From positions 1-20,167 of the forward strand of contig JAKIVF010000063.1 of NCBI GenBank assembly GCA_021647145.1: DNA of 20,167 bases. Direction: 5' to 3'. The position numbers and the translations under genes were made by a program. This DNA comes from Methylococcaceae bacterium (GTDB lineage Bacteria > Pseudomonadota > Gammaproteobacteria > Methylococcales > Methylomonadaceae). The notes under the pieces were generated by a model. The model worked only from the letters and a program-made list of their open reading frames with translations. It made no database searches and was not told the DNA's origin. This document shows positions 15,552-20,167 of this stretch, piece by piece (positions within the stretch are counted from its first letter, which is position 1; every line of letters begins with the position of its first letter).

Positions 15552-16616
15552 CTAACTCAAACGCCCAGTTTGCAGGGCAAGCCATGCTTTCCAAACAGCC
15601 AGTAATACTGCTAGAACAATAGGGCCAAGAAAGATACCTATTACGCCAAAAGTAGCAAGTCCTCCTAATACGCCAAACATGACAACAAGAAAAGGTATTT
15701 GACTAGCACCACTAATAACTAAAGGACGAATTACATTATCAACAGTACTAACAACAAAAGTTCCCCACGCTAATAATCCAAGGCCCTCCCAATGTGAATC
15801 CTCTAATAATAAAGAGAGTCCCACTGGAACCCATATCAGAGTCGCTCCAAAAGGAACAAGAGCTAATAAAGCTGTAGTTGCTCCTAATAAAACTGGGGCT
15901 TGCACACCGGCAGCAGCATAACCAAGCCCCGCTAAAAAACCTTGAACCATAGCCGCGAGAACAAAACCATAAACGACTGCTTTTGTAGTTTCACCAATAG
16001 CTTGTATATAAACATGCCGATGATCCCCAAGAAAACGAATAACACCTTGCTGTAATTGTGAAAGGATAAAGTGTCCATCTCGATAACAAAAAAAGACGGT
16101 AACTAATAGCACACCGGTTTTAAGGGTATAGCTACCTATTCCACCAATAAAACCGGCTAATTGACGTAACCATTGTCTACCCCATTCTATTAATTGTGCA
16201 ACTAAACCCGAAAGATCGCTTGTTAATTCGTTGGTTAAATCTTGTAAATATGGACCAAGCCAAGGAATATGGCTAACAAAATAGGGTATTGGATGATCGT
16301 CTTGAGCAAGGTAAATAGCAAGCCTTCGGTATGTTTCTACTAGCTCTCTTTGTAACAAAGAAATAAACCAGAATATGATAACCAGAAGGGTTAATGACAA
16401 AAACCCTGTCATGATGATGGCACTAATATTTTTAGATTGGCTCACTCGACGGTTTAACCATTGATATAAGGGCCAAGTAACATATGTGAGAATAAAAGCC
16501 CAAACTATTGTTAAAAGAAATTCTTGTAAAATTAAATAGCTTAGATATAACAGAGCAATTAATAAAAGGGTAGGAATCAAGTATTGAGGTGAAAAAGTAA
16601 CCGTTTGTTTTTGCAT
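15552..16616 (-). CDS. AI-2E/PerM-family membrane permease
   Basis: The 354-residue protein has paired N-terminal helices (IPTLLLIALLYLSYLILQ, then LTIVWAFILTYVTWPLY), a helix at about 65-87, and a long soluble stretch with PIPYFVSHIPWLGPYL. Further membrane segments carry the family signatures QGFLAGLGYAAAGVQAPVLL, VPFGATLIWVPVGLSLLL, DNVIRPLVISG and GVLGGLATFGVIGIFLGPIV. This is the AI-2E transporter (formerly UPF0118) family, closest in feel to YdiK-like members. Members export varied small molecules or sodium, and a role in AI-2 export cannot be assumed. It has a weak ribosome site and stands alone, convergent with the response regulator gene. Confidence 0.88.
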   Translation of the reverse strand: MQKQTVTFSPQYLIPTLLLIALLYLSYLILQEFLLTIVWAFILTYVTWPLYQWLNRRVSQSKNISAIIMTGFLSLTLLVIIFWFISLLQRELVETYRRLAIYLAQDDHPIPYFVSHIPWLGPYLQDLTNELTSDLSGLVAQLIEWGRQWLRQLAGFIGGIGSYTLKTGVLLVTVFFCYRDGHFILSQLQQGVIRFLGDHRHVYIQAIGETTKAVVYGFVLAAMVQGFLAGLGYAAAGVQAPVLLGATTALLALVPFGATLIWVPVGLSLLLEDSHWEGLGLLAWGTFVVSTVDNVIRPLVISGASQIPFLVVMFGVLGGLATFGVIGIFLGPIVLAVLLAVWKAWLALQTGRLS

Positions 16617-16661
16617 TTTATATCTTGATATTTAGAAACGTGGATAAAATAACTTAGGAGT

Positions 16662-16730
16662 GAGGATTTAATAAAATCCGGTTTTTAACTTGTATTTTTA
16701 TCCGTATTCTTCGTTGTAGAAACAGTTGTG
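16662..16730. repeat. Repeat element, copy 2 (partial)
   Basis: GAGGATTTAATAA (16662-16674) and TTGTAGAAACAGTTGTG (16714-16730) match copy 1 at 13599 and 13641 exactly and in the same order. The spacing is 10 bases longer and the sequence between differs. The closing inverted end is not seen. It lies in the 226-base gap between pilT and the permease gene, which also has a 14-base palindrome TACATAGCTATGTA at 16741-16754. Confidence 0.6.
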
Positions 16731-16842
16731 TAGTTAGGGCTACATAGCTATGTATTTAGCACCTAAAATGGTAAAAAGACAAGTAAAAGGTTGAATTTAT
16801 TTTGCTTGGGTACTTTGGTTACCAGAGAGCCGGCAGCCCAGA

Positions 16843-17880
16843 CTACAAAAACAAATTCTTATTAACCGCTTTAACCAAAGCCGTCTTATTAGTAATAAGC
16901 CCTTTATCCACCTGTTCCTGAAGATTTTGATCCAATGTTTGCATGCCGTCCTTACGACCCGTTTGAATTGAAGAATACATCTGTGCAACTTTAGCTTCCC
17001 TGATTAAATTACGAATGGCAGACGTACCGACCATAATCTCATGTGCAGCAACTCGACCACCACCAATTTTCTTAAGTAAGGTTTGAGAAATAACAGCCTG
17101 TAAAGATTCAGACAACATGGCGCGAATCATATCTTTTTCAGCGGCAGGAAAAACATCAATAATACGATCAATGGTTTTAGCAGCAGAAGTGGTATGTAAA
17201 GTACCAAACACAAGGTGTCCGGTTTCTGCGGCAGTTAAGGCTAAACGAATGGTTTCTAAATCCCGCATTTCACCCACCAGAATAATATCCGGATCTTCGC
17301 GCAAAGCAGAGCGTAAGGCAGCATTAAAACTATGCGTATCTCGATGAACCTCACGTTGATTAATTAAACATTTTTTGCTTTGATGGACAAATTCAATCGG
17401 GTCTTCAACGGTCAAAATATGAGCATGATTATTTATATTAATATGATTAACCATCGCCGCCAACGTTGTCGATTTGCCCGACCCCGTTGGCCCTGTCACT
17501 AAAACAATCCCTCTTTGATGCTTACAAATATCTTCAAAAAATTTAGGCGCTCTAATCTGTTGTAAAGATAAAACCTCAGAAGGAATGGTTCTAAAAACAG
17601 CCGCAGCGCCTCTGTTCTGGTTAAAAGCATTCACACGAAAACGAGCAATACCGGGTAACTCAAAAGAAAAATCCATTTCATAAAACTCCTCATAATCCTT
17701 ACGTTGCTTATCATTCATAATGTCATAAATTAAAGCATGAACCTCTTTATGATCAAAGGCTGGAACATTAATCCTGCGAATATCGCCATCCACACGAATC
17801 ATAGGCGGAAGCCCGGATGAAAGGTGTAAATCAGACGCTTTATTAGTGACAGAGAAAGTGAGTAATTCAGCAATATCCAT
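16843..17880 (-). CDS. pilT: Type IV pilus retraction ATPase PilT
   Basis: The 345-residue protein is the usual PilT length. It has the N-terminal PAS-like part (ASDLHLSSGLPPMIRVDGD), Walker A GPTGSGKST (130-138), the Asp box around EDPIEF (159-164), Walker B DIILVGEMRD (198-207) and the His box GTLHT (226-230). AIRNLIRE (288-295) is the PilT hallmark that separates it from PilB and PilU. The hexamer sits at the inner-membrane base of the pilus and drives pilin disassembly for twitching and DNA uptake. It is alone here, without pilU or yggS, followed by a region with no clear terminator. Ribosome site AAGG lies 6 bases before the ATG. Confidence 0.95.
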   Translation of the reverse strand: MDIAELLTFSVTNKASDLHLSSGLPPMIRVDGDIRRINVPAFDHKEVHALIYDIMNDKQRKDYEEFYEMDFSFELPGIARFRVNAFNQNRGAAAVFRTIPSEVLSLQQIRAPKFFEDICKHQRGIVLVTGPTGSGKSTTLAAMVNHININNHAHILTVEDPIEFVHQSKKCLINQREVHRDTHSFNAALRSALREDPDIILVGEMRDLETIRLALTAAETGHLVFGTLHTTSAAKTIDRIIDVFPAAEKDMIRAMLSESLQAVISQTLLKKIGGGRVAAHEIMVGTSAIRNLIREAKVAQMYSSIQTGRKDGMQTLDQNLQEQVDKGLITNKTALVKAVNKNLFL

Positions 17881-17965
17881 AAAAAACCTTAATAAAACTA
17901 TATAGACAAAGCAATAACTATACCGAAGGTTTAAAAGGTAGAAATCCGTTGATATTTACTATCTA

Positions 17966-18304
17966 TTAAACTCCTATTATCTGGTTAAGCCCGTCAATAA
18001 TCTCTTCTAACTGTTCCGGCTCTATTGCACCAATTTTTTTTCCAATTCTATCAACAGACAACGTTCGTATTTGACTGATTTTTACCCATGATTTCTTCTG
18101 TAGCTGTACTGATTTCAGGGCATATGTGAGTGGAAACTGTGCCTTCTGTGGTTGACTGGTAAGAGCCATGGTAATGACTGTAGCAGAGCGATTATTAAAT
18201 ACATCATGACTTAAAATAAGTACAGGTCTATGCCCTGCTTGTTCATGGCCTCGAACAGGATTAAGCTCAGCCCAGCGAACCTCTCCTCTTAATATTCCGG
18301 CCAT
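17966..18304 (-). CDS. MazF/PemK-family endoribonuclease toxin
   Basis: The 112-residue product matches MazF toxins: GEVRWAELNPVRGHEQAGHR near the N-terminus with the conserved Arg/Pro pair, RPVLILSHDVFN, ATVITMALTSQ, and the C-terminal IRTLSVDRIGKKIGAI. MazF enzymes cut mRNA at short sequence motifs in the cytoplasm and are held inactive by a partner antitoxin. The toxin start overlaps the antitoxin stop by 16 bases, with GGAGG 10 bases before the ATG inside the antitoxin gene, the normal antitoxin-first arrangement. All core motifs appear intact, so the toxin is probably active. Confidence 0.92.
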   Translation of the reverse strand: MAGILRGEVRWAELNPVRGHEQAGHRPVLILSHDVFNNRSATVITMALTSQPQKAQFPLTYALKSVQLQKKSWVKISQIRTLSVDRIGKKIGAIEPEQLEEIIDGLNQIIGV

Positions 18305-18531
18305 TCCAAAAAGTCCTCCTGCAACCCTTCATCAGCAAAAGCCTTTTCATATTCTGGTTCTAGTTTGGAGCATTCTTGTGCGAGACGACTTTGATTTAAG
18401 CGATTCAGTTTTTCTTTTACTGCCTCTTGAATTGCACGACTCCTACTAGGGAATATTCTATTTTTAACTAGTGCATCAACTTGGGCAAGCATGTCAGACT
18501 CCAAAGTAATTGCAATTTTACTGCTACTCAT
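18289..18531 (-). CDS. Ribbon-helix-helix antitoxin of the MazF toxin
   Basis: I choose the ATG at 18531 (80 residues, MSSSKIAITLESDML). It has a GGAG site 8 bases upstream, and the promoter read here would start transcription near 18546, after the longer start at 18570. The N-terminal 45 residues form a ribbon-helix-helix (SSKIAITLESDMLAQVDALV, then IFPSRSRAIQEAVKEKL). The acidic C-terminal tail (EPEYEKAFADEGLQEDFLEW) is the typical toxin-wrapping segment. It should bind both its own operator and the MazF dimer. It is a CopG/RHH type, unlike the AbrB-fold MazE of E. coli. Confidence 0.85.
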   Translation of the reverse strand: MSSSKIAITLESDMLAQVDALVKNRIFPSRSRAIQEAVKEKLNRLNQSRLAQECSKLEPEYEKAFADEGLQEDFLEWPEY

Positions 18532-18547
18532 TAAGCAATCTCCAAAA

Positions 18548-18581
18548 GTATGATTATTAATCATACCCAAAAAAGTGTCAA
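18548..18581 (-). promoter_or_regulatory. mazF-module promoter with an embedded operator palindrome
   Basis: On the minus strand TTGACA (18581-18576), a 17-base spacer and AATAAT (18558-18553) make a near-consensus sigma-70 promoter. The -10 lies inside a perfect palindrome GTATGATTA-T-TAATCATAC (18548-18566). A repressor bound there would block the polymerase, which fits autoregulation by the ribbon-helix-helix antitoxin. Confidence 0.8.
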
Positions 18582-18661
18582 GGAATTGATGAGGTACAGA
18601 AAAACATAACGTTGGCAGTACAAAGAAAAGATAGGTTAACGAAAGAGGATGATCCGTTATT

Positions 18662-18735
18662 ATCCTAGAAAGATCAGTTGGGCGCGAATCAATAGCTTGT
18701 GCTAGAAACCGTGATCCAACTGATTTTTCTAGGAT
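18662..18735. repeat. 74-base terminal-inverted-repeat element, complete copy
   Basis: Arms of 20 bases, ATCCTAGAAAGATCAGTTGG (18662-18681) and its inverse (18716-18735), differ at one position. The 34-base middle holds GAATCAATAGCTTGTGCTAG. A second, inverted and truncated copy lies at 19358-19406. Size and form suit a miniature inverted-repeat element or a REP-like hairpin. It sits between the mazF-module promoter and the brnA stop. Confidence 0.75.
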
Positions 18736-18768
18736 TATGGCAACCCAACAAGCATAATGGCAAAGATG

Positions 18769-18993
18769 TTAATTTTTTGATGACCACTGCATTTGTAACT
18801 TACGATGGTTTATAGCGCAGTCTCGTAAATATAAGTTGATAAGTGTTTGGTAGGGAATGCCTGTTTCTTCTGTTAAAGATTTAAAGTATTCCACAGAATC
18901 ACAATCAATACGTATTGTAACGGGTTGTTTAAGATATTTAAGATAAGGGTTTTTCTTCCCCTTCATTTTAGAAAAATCATAGTGCTCTTTCAT
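18769..18993 (-). CDS. brnA: BrnA-type antitoxin
   Basis: The 74-residue product has a basic N-terminal stretch (KMKGKKNPYLKYLKQP), then the BrnA-type ribbon-helix-helix: VTIRIDCDSVEYFKSLTEET and GIPYQTLINLYLRDCAINH. BrnA dimers neutralise BrnT and repress the operon. Its ATG overlaps the brnT stop by 4 bases (ATGA), the toxin-first order usual for brnTA. Confidence 0.85.
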   Translation of the reverse strand: MKEHYDFSKMKGKKNPYLKYLKQPVTIRIDCDSVEYFKSLTEETGIPYQTLINLYLRDCAINHRKLQMQWSSKN

Positions 18994-19283
18994 TTTCTTT
19001 CACTCCAATAAGCTTTTGCTTCATCTTTATCTGCTTTTCTAGCAGAAATGATTCTGATTACCGTTTCTTCTTCCCTAAAACAATGGCAAACCACCAGTGT
19101 TTTTAATTTAAAACTTGTACCCAGTAAAAGAAAACGATCTTCGCTTTCCGAATGCTCAGGATCAAAAAATTGAAGGGCATATTCATCATAAAATGCTGTT
19201 TGAGCCTCGTCAAATGAAACACCATGTTTTGAAATATTTATCTTTTCTTTGATGTTATCCCATTCGAACTCCAGTTTATCCAT
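18990..19283 (-). CDS. brnT: BrnT-type ribonuclease toxin
   Basis: The 97-residue product matches BrnT throughout: FEWDNIKEKINISKHGVSFD at the N-terminus, the acidic HSESEDRFLLLG, LVVCHCFREEETVIRIISAR and KADKDEAKAYW. BrnT has a RelE-like fold and cleaves RNA. All conserved residues I know are present. The ATG at 19283 has no Shine-Dalgarno sequence, and the consensus promoter just upstream places the transcript start at or next to this ATG, so the message may be leaderless. The first codons lie within a long perfect inverted repeat. Confidence 0.92.
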   Translation of the reverse strand: MDKLEFEWDNIKEKINISKHGVSFDEAQTAFYDEYALQFFDPEHSESEDRFLLLGTSFKLKTLVVCHCFREEETVIRIISARKADKDEAKAYWSERK

Positions 19284-19314
19284 AAGTACATTGTACTTAT
19301 GGATAAACTGGAGT
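19268..19314. repeat. 47-base perfect inverted repeat across the brnT start codon
   Basis: Arms of 23 bases (19268-19290 and 19292-19314) pair without mismatch around a single central T. The left arm includes the first six codons of brnT, so the plus strand carries a mirror copy of the ATG and codons for MDKLE from 19299. The promoter -10 is at the centre of the dyad. Confidence 0.9.
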
Positions 19315-19317
19315 CAA
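19290..19317 (-). promoter_or_regulatory. brnTA promoter
   Basis: On the minus strand TTGACT (19317-19312), a 16-base spacer and TACAAT (19295-19290) form a good sigma-70 promoter. The expected start, about 7 bases on, falls at the A of the brnT ATG (19283). Confidence 0.75.
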
Positions 19318-19357
19318 TAGTGAGATTATTTAAAAACCTAACATGGGTAGCAATAAA

Positions 19358-19406
19358 CCTAGAAAAATCAGTTGGAACACGGTTTCTAGCACCAGCTATT
19401 GATTCC
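19358..19406. repeat. Truncated, inverted copy of the 74-base element
   Basis: The arm CCTAGAAAAATCAGTTGG (19358-19375) is followed by CACGGTTTCTAGCACCAG and CTATTGATTC. This is the reverse complement of the middle of the complete copy at 18682-18715 with about two changes. The second arm is missing after 19403 or so. The two copies bracket the brnTA module in opposite orientation. Confidence 0.75.
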
Positions 19407-19647
19407 ACAACACTTCAAAAAATGCCCGACTAACCTAATGTCTTACGCGACGATTGAGATCGTTTGGGCAGAAACAAAAATCCTGCGTCATAATTTTTCA
19501 AGTTATTCCATGTACGTTCCTTAACAAAATAACCGTTAGCCAAACCTACAAGACAATTAAAATAACATGTTGATTTAAGGGGTAAAAATTACAAAAAATT
19601 AATTAAACTGTGTTTATTGACACAATATAAATGTGCTATACCACTCA

Positions 19648-19672
19648 CTTTTAAAGTAGACAGCTTTAAAAG
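19648..19672. promoter_or_regulatory. Inverted repeat upstream of the sigma-54 promoter, possible activator site
   Basis: CTTTTAAAG, seven bases (TAGACAG), then CTTTAAAAG: perfect 9-base arms about 75 to 100 bases upstream of the predicted transcript start. This is the usual distance for an enhancer-binding protein such as PilR, but the sequence itself does not identify the binder. Confidence 0.4.
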
Positions 19673-19720
19673 AGTTGACTATTTCCACCTTTCGACTAGG
19701 GGAATATGGGGGGCGGGATA

Positions 19721-19738
19721 TTGGCACAAGGATTGCTA
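19721..19738 (+). promoter_or_regulatory. Sigma-54 promoter of the prepilin gene
   Basis: TTGGCACAAGGATTGCTA has the -24 GG and -12 GC exactly 10 bases apart and both flanking consensus blocks (TGGCAC, TTGCT). The start should lie near 19748. Pilin genes of pseudomonads and relatives are driven in this way by RpoN with PilR. Confidence 0.85.
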
Positions 19739-19787
19739 TATTCTTTGTGTTGCTAAAGTGCAATAAAACATGAACTTAGGATGGATT

Positions 19788-19834
19788 ACGGATAATAATG
19801 AAAGCAGCGAAAGGAATCGCATCATCCTATCCGT
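19788..19834 (+). ncRNA. Structured leader hairpin of the prepilin transcript
   Basis: Three nested helices are possible: ACGGATA (19788-19794) with TATCCGT (19828-19834), ATG with CAT, and GCGA (19807-19810) with TCGC (19817-19820) around AAGGAA. It lies about 40 bases into the predicted leader and 84 bases before the start codon. No known riboswitch class is recognised. Confidence 0.4.
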
Positions 19835-19917
19835 TAAGAGGACTCAACACACCCCCTTAATGAAAAAGCTTTGGTAACACATACATTTGTATAAACAACT
19901 TAATGGAGAAATCTATA

Positions 19918-20079
19918 ATGATACACACAATGAAAAAACGCCCTACAGTAGTAGCGGCAGCTCGCCAAGCGGGTTTGACATTGATCGAATTAACGATCGT
20001 CTTGTTAATCCTGATTGGGTTGTCAGGTCTGTTATTACCCCACAACTTTCTCATAAAAAATTCACTTTCTTTAACATAG
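19918..20079 (+). pseudogene. Truncated type IV prepilin
   Basis: From the ATG at 19918 (GGAGAA 7 bases upstream) the frame gives 53 residues. They comprise a basic leader (MKKRPTVVAAARQAG), the prepilin peptidase site G19/L20 with Glu at +5 (GLTLIELTIVLLILIGLSG), and the start of the alpha-1 helix to LLLP. After that the sequence turns into HNFLIKNSLSLT and a stop. A real pilin has about 100 or more further residues for its globular head, so the product cannot be a normal subunit. The break, near 20040, coincides with the 3' end of an opposite-strand reading frame, which points to a rearrangement or insertion rather than a point mutation. Promoter, leader and ribosome site are intact. Confidence 0.75.
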
Positions 20080-20167
20080 AAACTAAAGCATCAGGTGAAT
20101 CAATAAATTTTTCAATGCTAGCTTGAAAATTCGTTAGTCCTTTTTTACTCCACCGTATCAAATTCAT
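20051..20167 (-). CDS. Unknown reading frame, 3' end, runs to the right edge
   Basis: The minus strand is open from the window edge to a TGA at 20053-20051 and gives 38 residues, from NLIRWSKKGLTNFQ through SIEKFIDSPDALVSMLKKVNFL. It is amphipathic, with lysines and hydrophobics well spaced like a helical C-terminus. An ATG sits exactly at the window edge but need not be the start. I do not recognise the family. Its stop lies at the point where the prepilin gene breaks off, so this is probably the tail of an inserted or rearranged gene. Confidence 0.45.
   Translation of the reverse strand: MNLIRWSKKGLTNFQASIEKFIDSPDALVSMLKKVNFL

Larger units (their letters stand above)
19315..19917. other. 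603-base region between brnT and the prepilin gene
   Basis: No gene is credible here. It holds the truncated repeat copy, then about 210 bases without recognisable content (19407-19620), then the prepilin control region: an upstream inverted repeat, a sigma-54 promoter and a 170-base leader. A TTGACA at 19618 has no well-spaced -10. Confidence 0.6.

Noticed and set aside
15384..15605. A 73-residue plus-strand frame downstream of the response regulator
   Set aside because: It overlaps the 3' end of the permease gene on the opposite strand, has no ribosome site and no recognisable domain.
16797..16988. A minus-strand frame over the end of pilT
   Set aside because: It shares most of its length with pilT in another frame and shows only a random basic composition.
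18532..18570. A longer antitoxin start (MGMINNH)
   Set aside because: This stretch is the promoter -10 and operator palindrome, and a better start with GGAG spacing exists at 18531.
19857..20054. A 65-residue minus-strand frame across the prepilin gene
   Set aside because: It runs antisense through the clear prepilin N-terminus and its ribosome site, so it is a shadow.
1..20167. CRISPR arrays, tRNA or rRNA genes
   Set aside because: I saw no regularly spaced direct repeats, no tRNA cloverleaf with a TTCGA-type arm and no rRNA-like stretch.

Overview
The window looks like an AT-rich chromosomal segment of a gammaproteobacterium. The clearest pointers are a UvrA followed divergently by a YajR-type MFS transporter, a DeaD/CsdA-type RNA helicase with a DbpA-like C-terminal domain, a PilT retraction ATPase, and a lipoprotein cluster (CsgG-like, COG3014, YcfL, LpoB) known from gammaproteobacteria. 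The species cannot be fixed from the sequence; a methanotroph-like relative is possible but unproven.

Left third (1-6700, all minus strand, read right to left): a compact run of seven genes. It begins with a secreted single-module CsgG-like protein, then a lipoprotein with two CsgG-like modules, a COG3014-type exported protein, a YcfL-type lipoprotein, an LpoB-type lipoprotein and an exported caspase-family peptidase. It ends with a seventh gene that runs off the left edge. Two junctions are 4-base ATGA overlaps. Every complete product carries a signal peptide or lipobox, so this is a cell-envelope assembly that includes a caspase-like protease. It is the best candidate here for an undescribed system.

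Middle (7050-16620): uvrA; divergently a yajR-type MFS gene broken by one in-frame amber codon; a strong terminator; a 52-residue membrane protein; deaD; a 694-base intergenic region with a repeat element; a stand-alone response regulator with a SpoIIE-type phosphatase output; and an AI-2E/PerM-family permease.

Right end (16843-20167): pilT, then two adjacent type II toxin-antitoxin modules on the same strand, mazF with a ribbon-helix-helix antitoxin and brnT/brnA. Both have readable promoters sitting in inverted repeats. A 74-base terminal-inverted-repeat element and a truncated, inverted relative of it flank the brnTA module. The window closes with a textbook sigma-54 promoter and a structured leader driving a type IV prepilin gene that is cut off just after its N-terminal helix, where it meets the 3' end of an unknown opposite-strand reading frame.
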